Of a DNA stretch of 7,184 nucleotides, positions 1-5,663 are shown piece after piece (positions within the stretch are counted from its first letter, which is position 1; each line of letters begins with the position of its first letter). The position numbers and the translations under genes are program-made. The stretch comes from Phycisphaerae bacterium. GTDB lineage: Bacteria; Planctomycetota; Phycisphaerae; Sedimentisphaerales; Anaerohalosphaeraceae. The notes under the pieces are model-generated. The model searched no databases. It worked only from the letters and a program-made list of their open reading frames with translations, and had not been told where the DNA came from. The stretch spans positions 1 through 7,184 of the forward strand of contig JAIPFN010000032.1 of NCBI GenBank assembly GCA_021736615.1, in the 5' to 3' direction.

Positions 1-1151
1 ATGCCGCGGCGGCGATAGCGGCTGAAGGCAGGACGCCTGTTTTCGCGTGGAAAGGCGAGACGCTGGAAGAATACTGGTGGTGCACCGAGCAGGCTCTTAC
101 GTGGCCGGACGGTTCCGGGCCGGATCTGATCGTCGATGACGGCGGTGACGCTACTATGCTTATCGTTCAGGGTATGAAGGTTGAAAAGGATCCTTCTATT
201 GCCGATAAGAAATACGATAATCGGGAATTTCAAGTTGTTATGAATCGTCTTGCTGACAGCGTTAAGAACGATCCGGAGAAGTGGACGAAGATCGCGGCTA
301 AGGTCAAGGGTGTTTCGGAAGAGACCACGACCGGGGTTCATCGTCTTTACCAGATGATGGAAGCCGGCGAGTTGCCCTTCCCGGCTATTAACGTAAACGA
401 CTCTGTGACTAAGTCTAAATTCGATAACCTTTACGGGTGTCGTGAGTCTCTGGCTGACGGGATCAAGCGGGCTACCGATGTTATGATCGCCGGTAAGGTC
501 GTTGTTGTTTGCGGGTATGGCGATGTTGGTAAGGGTTGTTCCGACTCTATGAAGGGGCTTGGGGCTCGGGTTATTGTAACGGAGATCGATCCTATCTGTG
601 CGTTGCAGGCGGTTATGGAAGGTTTCGAAGTTACTACCATGGAAGACGCTGCATCTTACGGGGATATTTTTGTTACTACAACGGGTAACTGCGATGTGAT
701 TACGGGCAAGCATATGGAGATGATGAAGAATGAGGCTATTCTTTGCAACATCGGGCACTTCGACAGCGAGATCGAGACGAGCTATCTGCTGGACAACCCG
801 AAATGTACCGTACAGAATATTAAGCCGCAGGTCGACAAGTGGACGCTTGAGTCTGGACGTTATATTATTTTGCTTGCAGAGGGTCGTCTTGTAAATCTTG
901 GCTGCGCTACGGGGCATCCGAGTTTTGTTATGAGTAACAGTTTTACTAATCAGTGCCTTGCACAGATCATGCTTGCACAGGAAGACCTTAAGCCTGGTGT
1001 TTACACCCTGCCGAAAAAGCTGGATGAAGAAGTTGCTCGGCTGCATCTGGGCCGTCTTAGTGTAAAACTGACAAAGCTTACGCAGGAACAATCGGATTAT
1101 CTGCAAATTCCGGTCGAAGGACCTTACAAACCCGACCATTACAGATATTAA
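1..1151 (+). CDS. ahcY: Adenosylhomocysteinase (S-adenosyl-L-homocysteine hydrolase), 5' end missing
   Basis: This NAD-dependent cytosolic enzyme reversibly splits S-adenosylhomocysteine into adenosine and homocysteine, which relieves product inhibition of methyltransferases. The reading frame is open from the first base (codons start at 3), so the true start lies upstream. About 382 codons are present, against roughly 470 for bacterial forms. Visible signatures: the [17 protein letters not shown] and VDDGGDAT blocks near the left edge, SEETTTGVH, the active-site block [14 protein letters not shown] (about 411-450), the Rossmann NAD loop GYGDVGKG (about 513-536), [24 protein letters not shown], and the family's C-terminal ending KPDHYRY. 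It carries the roughly 40-residue insertion of many bacterial and plant enzymes before SEETTTG (about 180-310). A strong terminator follows 32 bp after the stop. No key residue in the visible part is missing; the N-terminal substrate-binding part is outside the window. Confidence 0.98.
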   Translation, partial: AAAAIAAEGRTPVFAWKGETLEEYWWCTEQALTWPDGSGPDLIVDDGGDATMLIVQGMKVEKDPSIADKKYDNREFQVVMNRLADSVKNDPEKWTKIAAKVKGVSEETTTGVHRLYQMMEAGELPFPAINVNDSVTKSKFDNLYGCRESLADGIKRATDVMIAGKVVVVCGYGDVGKGCSDSMKGLGARVIVTEIDPICALQAVMEGFEVTTMEDAASYGDIFVTTTGNCDVITGKHMEMMKNEAILCNIGHFDSEIETSYLLDNPKCTVQNIKPQVDKWTLESGRYIILLAEGRLVNLGCATGHPSFVMSNSFTNQCLAQIMLAQEDLKPGVYTLPKKLDEEVARLHLGRLSVKLTKLTQEQSDYLQIPVEGPYKPDHYRY

Positions 1152-1183
1152 AATGGTAGACAATGGATAATAAGTGAATTATG

Positions 1184-1220
1184 CAGGCGGCGATAGTTTT
1201 ATTGTCGCCTGTTTTTTTTT
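1184..1220 (+). terminator. Rho-independent terminator of ahcY
   Basis: A 12-bp stem (arms 1184-1195 and 1200-1211, two G-U pairs) closes a 4-nt loop and is followed at once by nine T residues (1212-1220). This is the classical intrinsic terminator layout. The T tract ends directly against the Shine-Dalgarno GAGG of the archease gene, leaving no room for a promoter between them. The archease-rtcB genes must therefore be reached either by read-through or from a promoter inside the ahcY 3' region. Confidence 0.9.
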
Positions 1221-1229
1221 GAGGTTAGT

Positions 1230-1652
1230 GTGAAAGATAGATATTGGGAGCATTTTTATCATCAGGCTGATATTGGGGTTCGCGGGGTTGGGGCGGATGT
1301 TTGCGGAGCGTTTGAGGAGGCTGCGGTTGGTTTGATGGCGGTGATTTGTGAGCCGGGAAATGTTGGGCTGGTCGATGTGGTCGATATTGAATGCTGCTGC
1401 GATGATGTTGAACTGCTTTTTGCTGACTGGCTTAATGCTTTGATCTATGAGATGGCTGTCAGGGGGATGGTTTTTGGTAAGTTTGAGGTGCGTATTGACG
1501 GTGGGAAATTGACGGGCAAGGCGTGGGGGGAAAAGGCTGATCCTGAGAAGCATGAGACCGCTGTTGAGGTTAAGGGGGCTACTTATACTGAGTTGAAGGT
1601 ATGCCAGAATGAAGATAAAACCTGGATTGCTCAGTGTGTTGTTGATGTTTGA
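1230..1652 (+). CDS. Archease, RtcB RNA ligase activator
   Basis: Archease (MTH1598/TM1083-like family) is a small protein that speeds guanylylation of RtcB and gives it multiple turnover in tRNA and RNA repair. The 140-residue protein has the usual family length. Conserved blocks are YWEHFYHQADIGVRG (residues 5-19), the helix LLFADWLNALIYEM (62-75), HETAVEVKGATYTEL (108-122) and the C-terminal WIAQCVVDV (132-140). Asp14 and Asp139 lie where the family has metal-binding acidic residues (alignment from memory). The start is GTG at 1230 with GAGG at 1221-1224 five bases before it, directly after the ahcY terminator. rtcB follows 54 bp downstream, the classic archease-rtcB pairing, which supports the call. 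An unusual run of three cysteines (55-57) sits in the central part. Confidence 0.93.
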   Translation: MKDRYWEHFYHQADIGVRGVGADVCGAFEEAAVGLMAVICEPGNVGLVDVVDIECCCDDVELLFADWLNALIYEMAVRGMVFGKFEVRIDGGKLTGKAWGEKADPEKHETAVEVKGATYTELKVCQNEDKTWIAQCVVDV

Positions 1653-1658
1653 TTAAAA

Positions 1659-1685
1659 GTGTGAAAGGTGTGAAAAGTTTGAAAG
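1659..1685 (+). repeat. Three 9-bp tandem repeats (GTGTGAAAG) before rtcB
   Basis: Three head-to-tail nonamers fill half of the archease-rtcB junction: GTGTGAAAG (1659-1667), GTGTGAAAA (1668-1676) and GTTTGAAAG (1677-1685). They begin six bases after the archease stop and end ten bases before the rtcB Shine-Dalgarno. The same nonamer occurs at the archease start (1228-1236) and repeatedly after rtcB. Confidence 0.85.
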
Positions 1686-1706
1686 TGACAAGTTTAGGAG
1701 GTTTTT

Positions 1707-3137
1707 ATGGATACTGGTAAGCTTAGGCGGATTTCTGAATATCGGTGGGAATTGCCTCGTTGCGGGGAGATGAATGTTGACGGGGTTATTTTTGCTACGC
1801 CGGAGTTGCTTGAGGGGATGGATGAGAAGGTTTGTGAGCAGGTTTCTAATGTTGCCAAACTTCCGGGGATCGTGGGGGCTTCTTATGCTATGCCGGACGC
1901 TCACTGGGGGTATGGGTTCTGTATCGGCGGCGTTGCGGCGTTCGATCCGGACAAAGGCGGGGTTATATCGGCTGGCGGGGTTGGGTTTGATATTTCCTGC
2001 GGGATACGGACGCTGAATACCGGGCTTACGATTGACGATATTGGCGGGCTGCATGGAGACATCGGCGAGACTCTTTTTAATCGCATTCCGGCTGGCGTCG
2101 GTAGTACCGGAAAACTTCGTTTGAAAAAGTCGCGGATGGATGACGTTCTTGCAGGCGGCGCCAAATGGGCCGTCGATCATGGGTACGGGACCGAGCGGGA
2201 TTTGCGGTTTATCGAAGAGCATGGCTGTATGGCCGGTGCCGATCCGGGTAAGGTTTCCGACTATGCGAAACAGCGGCAGGAGAGCGAGGTTGGTACGCTC
2301 GGTTCGGGGAATCACTACCTGGAGGTTCAGCGGGTTGATAAGATTTACGATAAGAAAGCCGCTCAGGCGTTCGGGATTCGTGAAGGTGATATTAAGATAA
2401 GTATTCATTGCGGGTCGCGTGGGCTCGGCCATCAGATTGGTACGGAATTTTTAAAGAAGATGGTTACCAGTGCACCGAGTTACGGGCTCACCCTGCCGGA
2501 CAGGGAGCTTGCGTGTTCGCCGATAAACTCGAAGGTCGGACAGGATTATCTTGGCGCGATGCGGGCGGGTATAAATTGTGCTATGGCTAACCGGCAGGTG
2601 CTTACTCATCTGGTTCGGCAGGCGTTTGATGCGATTTTGCCGAAAGCTTCGATAAGTTTGATGTATGATGTTTCGCATAACACGTGCAAGCTGGAAGAGT
2701 ATGTCGTCGAGGGCAAGAAACGCAAACTCTATGTCCATAGAAAGGGAGCGACGCGGGCGTTCGGGCCGGGGCATGGAGGTATTCCGGCAGAGTACAAACA
2801 TGTCGGTCAGCCGGTATTGATCGGAGGGACGATGGGGACGGCTTCGCATATTCTGGCAGGTACCGCCGAGAGCGAGTCGCTGGCGTTTGCATCGGCGTGT
2901 CATGGCGCAGGGAGAAATATGAGCCGACGAGCGGCGACGAAAAAATGGCAAGGACGCGAGATGGTCGATAAGCTTAGACGGGAAGGGATAATTATACGGA
3001 GCAGATCGATGCGTGGCGTCGCCGAAGAATCGCCGGGGGCATATAAAGATGTTGACGCGGTGGTAGACGCGGCGGATAAGGCGAAGCTGGCGAAAAAGGT
3101 TGCGCGGTTGGTGCCGCTTATTTGTGTTAAGGGATAA
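1707..3137 (+). CDS. rtcB: RNA-splicing ligase RtcB (GTP- and Mn-dependent 3'-phosphate RNA ligase)
   Basis: RtcB joins RNA 2',3'-cyclic phosphate or 3'-phosphate ends to 5'-hydroxyl ends through a covalent His-GMP intermediate, and acts in RNA repair and tRNA splicing. The 476-residue length is typical. Motifs in order: PDAHWGYGFCIGG (63-75), GGVGFDISCG (90-99) with metal ligands Asp95 and Cys98, GSGNHYLEV (199-207) with His203, IHCGSRGLGHQIG (233-245) with His234, YDVSHNTCK (320-328) with His324, and ACHGAGRNMSR (397-407) with His399 as the guanylylated histidine. All residues known to be needed in the Pyrococcus enzyme appear present. The start is ATG at 1707 with a strong AGGAGG (1696-1701) five bases upstream. 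Archease lies just upstream and hpt 84 bp downstream, all on one strand, suggesting a shared transcript. No rtcA or rtcR is in the window. Confidence 0.98.
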   Translation: MDTGKLRRISEYRWELPRCGEMNVDGVIFATPELLEGMDEKVCEQVSNVAKLPGIVGASYAMPDAHWGYGFCIGGVAAFDPDKGGVISAGGVGFDISCGIRTLNTGLTIDDIGGLHGDIGETLFNRIPAGVGSTGKLRLKKSRMDDVLAGGAKWAVDHGYGTERDLRFIEEHGCMAGADPGKVSDYAKQRQESEVGTLGSGNHYLEVQRVDKIYDKKAAQAFGIREGDIKISIHCGSRGLGHQIGTEFLKKMVTSAPSYGLTLPDRELACSPINSKVGQDYLGAMRAGINCAMANRQVLTHLVRQAFDAILPKASISLMYDVSHNTCKLEEYVVEGKKRKLYVHRKGATRAFGPGHGGIPAEYKHVGQPVLIGGTMGTASHILAGTAESESLAFASACHGAGRNMSRRAATKKWQGREMVDKLRREGIIIRSRSMRGVAEESPGAYKDVDAVVDAADKAKLAKKVARLVPLICVKG

Positions 3138-3141
3138 GAAA

Positions 3142-3200
3142 GTGTGAAAGAGAAAGTGTGAAAGAGAAAGTGTGAAAGAAAACATGTGAACGTGTGAAAG
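3142..3200 (+). repeat. 14-bp tandem repeats with GTGTGAAAG core between rtcB and hpt
   Basis: GTGTGAAAG occurs at 3142, 3156 and 3170, exactly 14 bp apart with GAGAAA-type spacers. A degenerate fourth unit (ATGTGAAC) follows in the same period at 3184 and a further exact copy at 3192-3200. The array starts four bases after the rtcB stop and fills most of the gap to the hpt Shine-Dalgarno. The unit is far too short, and lacks the unique spacers, for a CRISPR. Confidence 0.9.
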
Positions 3201-3221
3201 TATTTAATTGTTGAGGGAAAA

Positions 3222-3758
3222 ATGGATTTTGATCGGGTTATAGTTTCTGCTGAAGAAATTCAAAATACGGTTCTGGAAATGTCGGAAGATATAAACCGTG
3301 CTTATAGCGGTATTGAAAAGCTTGTCGTCGTGGTTCTGCTGGAAGGTGCGCGGCCGTTTGCTAATGATCTTGTTGAGCGTCTGGATATGGCGGTTGAGAT
3401 CGTTTATATAAAGGCTTCCAGCTATAACGGCGGTACGAGTTCTTCGGGGAAAGTTCAGATTCAAAAGGAAACGGGTCTGGAGCAAAAACTGGCAGGTAAG
3501 GACCTTTTGATCGTTGACGATATTTATGATACAGGCTTAACGCTGGGAAAAGTTACAAAGTCCCTGGCGGGCTACGGGCCGAAAAGCATGAGAATATGCG
3601 TCCTGCTCGAAAAGACGATCAAGCATTTAGCCGAAGTGCCGATCGATTTTGTCGGCCTGAAGATTGATGATCTTTTTGTGATAGGCTACGGCCTTGATTA
3701 CAACGAAAAATACAGAGAGCTGCCTTTTATTGCTACATTTTCTGAAACGCAAGCTTAA
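3222..3758 (+). CDS. hpt: Hypoxanthine (guanine) phosphoribosyltransferase
   Basis: This cytosolic purine-salvage enzyme transfers phosphoribose from PRPP to hypoxanthine (and usually guanine), giving IMP or GMP. The 178-residue length is normal for bacterial Hpt. The PRPP motif LLIVDDIYDTGLTL spans 95-108, with the acidic pair Asp99-Asp100 and the probable catalytic base Asp103. The flexible loop ASSYNGGTSSSGKV is at 65-78. The C-terminal signature IDDLFVIGYGLDYNEKYRELPFI (148-170) matches the family's IPDxFVVGYGLDYxxxYRxLPxI, with Asp159 near the base and metal site. The start is ATG at 3222 with GAGGG (3213-3217) before it. Odd point: the usual Leu-Lys-Gly pyrophosphate-contact loop reads Leu-Glu-Gly (40-42). 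It may share a transcript with archease-rtcB. Confidence 0.95.
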   Translation: MDFDRVIVSAEEIQNTVLEMSEDINRAYSGIEKLVVVVLLEGARPFANDLVERLDMAVEIVYIKASSYNGGTSSSGKVQIQKETGLEQKLAGKDLLIVDDIYDTGLTLGKVTKSLAGYGPKSMRICVLLEKTIKHLAEVPIDFVGLKIDDLFVIGYGLDYNEKYRELPFIATFSETQA

Positions 3759-3797
3759 CCATGCTATGGAATTGGATATTAGTTAAGCCTGTCTTTT
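3753..3797 (+). terminator. Possible weak terminator between convergent hpt and lipoprotein gene
   Basis: A 7-bp perfect inverted repeat (GCTTAAC 3753-3759, GTTAAGC 3782-3788) encloses a 22-nt loop and is followed by CTGTCTTTT (3789-3797). The left arm overlaps the hpt stop codon. It sits where two genes converge, so a terminator acting on one or both strands would be expected. The low GC content of the stem and the large loop make this only a candidate. Confidence 0.35.
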
Positions 3798-3811
3798 AGT
3801 ACACGCCCTGG

Positions 3812-4699
3812 TTATTTTTTAACTCCCTTGACGATCCATTCGTCTCCTTTATGCTCTAATACAAGCCAGCCCCAAGGGACCTTGATCCGCCGGACGACGA
3901 CACTTACAAACTCCGGCGCGGTCGGCAAAACATCGAGCTCAGGCGAAAACCACTTTATATCCTTTTCGTAAGGAATCCGCGTTCCATAACCATACCCGCG
4001 GCAGGTTTGCCAGTAAAAGCCAGAATAATCGCAATTGGGAGTACCGACTTCATTTCCTTCGGGGTCTGTTATTATATATGATATTCTTTTTGTAAACGAT
4101 TCCCCGGAATCCTTATAAAAAACAGCTAAACCCACATAACGATACCATGGTTTATATCTGTCATACCATCGCCCCCCATTAAATGCTTTCATGCTAAAAT
4201 CATATGCTACTGGTTTATCAATGGAAACTACGACTAAAGGCTTAAGGCAAACAATAACATGCAGTTTGGTTAATACCTTAATATTTTGATTGGCATATTT
4301 CTCCAGCAAATATGCCTCATCCTTCTGTAGGTCTTCCGGCCCCAAGGAATCCTTTATTGTCCAATGCTCCCATGGATGAGCTTTTGTATCGAACTTATCT
4401 CTCTTGATCGTCATATATTCAGGTTCAAAACCATTGCTCTCAAGGTATTCCTCACAGGAATTGATCACTTCAAGCGGGTCTACTGTATTGAATAATCCTT
4501 TATGCCACCTGAATTTAACCTTTGGAATACCCTTGAAGAAGAGCTTTTCTGCTGCCGTTTCAGCTTTTGCTGTTTTCCCCGGTCCAACTAGTGGCTGATG
4601 CTCATAAGGGTTTTTATGTATTTTATAGCACCCACTGAAAAAAAACATAATGGAAAGCAAGGCAAGACTGACGCTGATAATTTTCAAATAAGTTTTCAT
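3812..4699 (-). CDS. Predicted lipoprotein of unknown function
   Basis: I do not recognise this 295-residue protein. It starts with a clear type II signal peptide: positive MKTYLK, a hydrophobic stretch (about 7-22) and the lipobox FSGC with Cys24 as the lipidated residue. Tyr rather than Asp follows the Cys, so by the Lol rule known from enterobacteria outer-membrane placement is likelier. The mature part has no further membrane helix. It is rich in aromatic residues, with notable segments GGRWYDRYKPWYRY (175-188), CDYSGFYWQTCRGYGYG (223-239) and WGWLVLEHKGDEW (276-288). Cys223 and Cys233 could form a disulfide (inference). The start is ATG on the minus strand at 4699; an AAGGA about 10 bases upstream (4714-4710) is the only ribosome binding site seen. 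It is the only minus-strand gene and converges on hpt. Confidence 0.8.
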   Translation of the reverse strand: MKTYLKIISVSLALLSIMFFFSGCYKIHKNPYEHQPLVGPGKTAKAETAAEKLFFKGIPKVKFRWHKGLFNTVDPLEVINSCEEYLESNGFEPEYMTIKRDKFDTKAHPWEHWTIKDSLGPEDLQKDEAYLLEKYANQNIKVLTKLHVIVCLKPLVVVSIDKPVAYDFSMKAFNGGRWYDRYKPWYRYVGLAVFYKDSGESFTKRISYIITDPEGNEVGTPNCDYSGFYWQTCRGYGYGTRIPYEKDIKWFSPELDVLPTAPEFVSVVVRRIKVPWGWLVLEHKGDEWIVKGVKK

Positions 4700-4709
4700 G
4701 GTTTAATGT

Positions 4710-4846
4710 TCCTTAACTTTTGAGCAAGATAATCATCATTCAGCAAGCATTTTCTCTGCCATTACGCTTTCAAACCAATGCTATAAGAATATTCAGGTAA
4801 GCGAGTATATATCTTTAAGATGTTAAGGCGACTAAAAAGTTAAGGA
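4710..4846 (-). promoter_or_regulatory. Inverted repeat able to mask the lipoprotein gene's ribosome binding site
   Basis: TCCTTAACTTTT (4710-4721) and AAAAGTTAAGGA (4835-4846) are perfect 12-bp complements 113 bp apart. In a minus-strand transcript the 4721-4710 arm contains the AAGGA Shine-Dalgarno of the lipoprotein gene. The upstream arm would act as an anti-Shine-Dalgarno if transcription begins beyond 4846. This is inference from complementarity; no promoter was identified that fixes the 5' end. Confidence 0.4.
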
Positions 4847-4950
4847 TATTTGGCAATTAGCTGAAAAAACATTTTTTTTCATACTCCTGTAGTATCTTAA
4901 AAATGACACGTGCATTGTGGGTTTATCATTTTTTGTTGGGGTTTTATTCG

Positions 4951-4966
4951 GAGAGCTTGCGCTCTC
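4951..4966. repeat. GC-rich hairpin, 6-bp stem with TTGC loop
   Basis: GAGAGC (4951-4956) and GCTCTC (4961-4966) form a perfect stem around TTGC. No T run follows on either strand, so it does not look like a terminator. It lies 60 bp from the REP-like palindrome and may belong to the same kind of intergenic structure. No function can be assigned. Confidence 0.5.
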
Positions 4967-5026
4967 GCGCTTCTGTGGGGGCTAAAATGAGTCGAGTGTG
5001 TCAACAATTTATTTCCTGGTGGTGAT

Positions 5027-5061
5027 GGTGGGTAAACAAAAGGCATTTTTACCCACCCTAC
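5027..5061 (-). repeat. REP-like palindrome with GTAG tetranucleotide
   Basis: GGTGGGTAAA (5027-5036) and TTTACCCACC (5048-5057) form a perfect 10-bp stem with an 11-nt loop. Read on the minus strand, the tetranucleotide GTAG (5061-5058) directly precedes the stem. GTAG or GGAG 5' of a palindrome is the hallmark of REP elements mobilised by RAYT (Y1 REP-associated) transposases. No RAYT gene is present here, so it would be a non-autonomous copy. Whether it is repeated elsewhere cannot be seen from one window. Confidence 0.55.
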
Positions 5062-5063
5062 GG

Positions 5064-5092
5064 TTGTAAATTTGATTTTTATTACTGATAAT
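5064..5092 (+). promoter_or_regulatory. Probable sigma70-type promoter of rnpA
   Basis: The -35 is TTGTAA (5064-5069), the spacer is exactly 17 bp, and the -10 is GATAAT (5087-5092, five of six matches). The start of transcription would fall near 5099, at the centre of the dyad 5080-5120, leaving a leader of about 88 nt before the rnpA TTG. The same TTGTAA plus 17-bp spacing is seen in the promoter at 6952-6980. Confidence 0.55.
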
Positions 5093-5120
5093 TTGGGAAA
5101 TTCCCGATAAAATAGTAATA
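5080..5120. promoter_or_regulatory. 41-bp imperfect dyad centred at 5100, possible operator
   Basis: TATTACT (5080-5086) pairs with AGTAATA (5114-5120), and the inner GGGAA/TTCCC arms (5095-5105) share the same centre at 5100, with a poorly paired stretch between. The dyad covers the -10 and the predicted start point of the rnpA promoter. That placement suits a repressor site or a hairpin at the very 5' end of the leader. The binding protein is unknown. Confidence 0.45.
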
Positions 5121-5146
5121 TTGAAAAATTGGAATCTGGTTTGAAA

Positions 5147-5160
5147 CAGCGATTAGCTTT
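5147..5160 (+). repeat. Heptad repeat pair upstream of rnpA
   Basis: CAGCGAT (5147-5153) and TAGCTTT (5154-5160) are two units of the heptad found as a five-unit array at the other end of rnpA. The 12-base string CAGCGATTAGCT is identical at 5147-5158 and 5608-5619. Confidence 0.6.
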
Positions 5161-5186
5161 TTAAGCAAGTATTTGGCGGCGTTTTA

Positions 5187-5603
5187 TTGAGACGATTATT
5201 TTTTAGAAAAAATCAACGGTTACTTAGCAATGCACAGTTCAAGTCCGTGCTGGATCGCAATTGCTGCGTCAGAAACAGCGATATGCTCGTTTTTGTTGCC
5301 GAAAATGACTGTGAGTATCCTCGTCTTGGTATTTCGGTTTCCAAAGCGTGCGGCAATGCTGTGGTAAGAAATCGCGTAAAACGCCTGATTAGAGAGTCTT
5401 TTCGCCAAAATCAGCACCAGCTGGTCCAATCGTATGATTATCTTGTTATCGCAGTCAAGCCTAAGGATAAAAAGGCCAAAAACGACGATGAAAAACAGAA
5501 AAATCGCTTATTTATGGCCAAAATCGATGAAATCGACCAAATGTTTATGAAGTTGGCGGTTTCAGGTGCCGAAAAAGCAGTTAGAACAGCTATTAGCGAT
5601 TAG
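5187..5603 (+). CDS. rnpA: Ribonuclease P protein component
   Basis: This small basic protein binds the catalytic RNase P RNA and helps it remove the 5' leader from pre-tRNAs. The hallmark block PRLGISVSKACGNAVVRNRVKRLIRESFR (45-73) contains the conserved RNR motif (61-63), and the N-terminal RLLSNAQFKSVL (11-22) matches the family's RLxxxxxFxxV. At 138 residues it is slightly long because of a charged low-complexity stretch, KDKKAKNDDEKQKN (93-106). The TTG start at 5187 is the only usual start codon between the in-frame stop at 5154-5156 and the conserved RL; its ribosome binding site (GGCGG, 5175-5179) is weak. No rpmH is upstream and no yidD or yidC downstream, unlike the usual cluster. 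The last five residues and the stop are encoded inside a heptad repeat array. Confidence 0.95.
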   Translation: MRRLFFRKNQRLLSNAQFKSVLDRNCCVRNSDMLVFVAENDCEYPRLGISVSKACGNAVVRNRVKRLIRESFRQNQHQLVQSYDYLVIAVKPKDKKAKNDDEKQKNRLFMAKIDEIDQMFMKLAVSGAEKAVRTAISD

Positions 5604-5621
5604 CAATCAGCGATTAGCTAT
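5587..5621 (+). repeat. Five tandem YAGCNAT heptads across the rnpA stop codon
   Basis: CAGCTAT, TAGCGAT, TAGCAAT, CAGCGAT and TAGCTAT run head to tail from 5587 to 5621 without interruption. The rnpA TAG stop (5601-5603) lies at the start of the third unit, so the protein's C-terminal tail is made by the repeat. Two further units lie upstream of the gene at 5147-5160. Confidence 0.85.
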
Positions 5622-5633
5622 TTATTGAATGAT

Positions 5634-5663
5634 TTGAGTTAATTGACAGCCAGGCATTATATT
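5634..5663 (+). promoter_or_regulatory. Possible promoter for the MerR-type gene
   Basis: TTGAGT (5634-5639) and TATATT (5658-5663) are 18 bp apart. Transcription would start near 5670, just past the TTG at 5662, which would favour translation from the ATG at 5683. Two perfect TTGACA hexamers (5643-5648 and 5662-5667) are also present but have no matching -10 at a suitable distance. Confidence 0.3.

Larger units (their letters stand above)
4700..5186. other. Gene-free intergenic region between lipoprotein gene and rnpA
   Basis: No convincing coding frame is present on either strand. The region separates two divergently read genes, so it should hold a promoter for each. On the rnpA side there is a plausible promoter (5064-5092) inside a dyad (5080-5120). 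On the lipoprotein side I found no good -35/-10 pair. It also holds a 12-bp inverted repeat pair (4710-4846), a short hairpin (4881-4895), a GC-rich hairpin (4951-4966) and a REP-like element (5027-5061). rpmH, the usual upstream neighbour of rnpA, is not here. Confidence 0.75.

Noticed and set aside
1653..3185. Long open frames on the minus strand opposite archease and rtcB
   Set aside because: They lie antisense to genes with intact, well-conserved motifs, their translations show no recognisable domain, and they run into the simple repeats as Ser/Phe/Leu-rich junk.
3142..3200. CRISPR-like direct repeats
   Set aside because: Units are 9-14 bp, tandem, without unique spacers of 30 bp or so, and no cas gene is present.
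4710..4846. MITE bounded by 12-bp terminal inverted repeats
   Set aside because: No target-site duplication flanks the arms and one arm contains the lipoprotein ribosome binding site; a folding role is the simpler reading.
4881..4895. Terminator from ATACT/AGTAT hairpin next to a T8 run
   Set aside because: The T8 precedes the stem on the + strand and becomes A8 after it on the minus strand, and the stem is only 5 bp.
4951..4966. Intrinsic terminator
   Set aside because: The hairpin is good but no T run follows it on either strand.
4900..5186. rpmH (ribosomal protein L34) upstream of rnpA
   Set aside because: No frame gives the short, Arg/Lys-rich L34 sequence; only very short peptides such as one from 4987 are possible.
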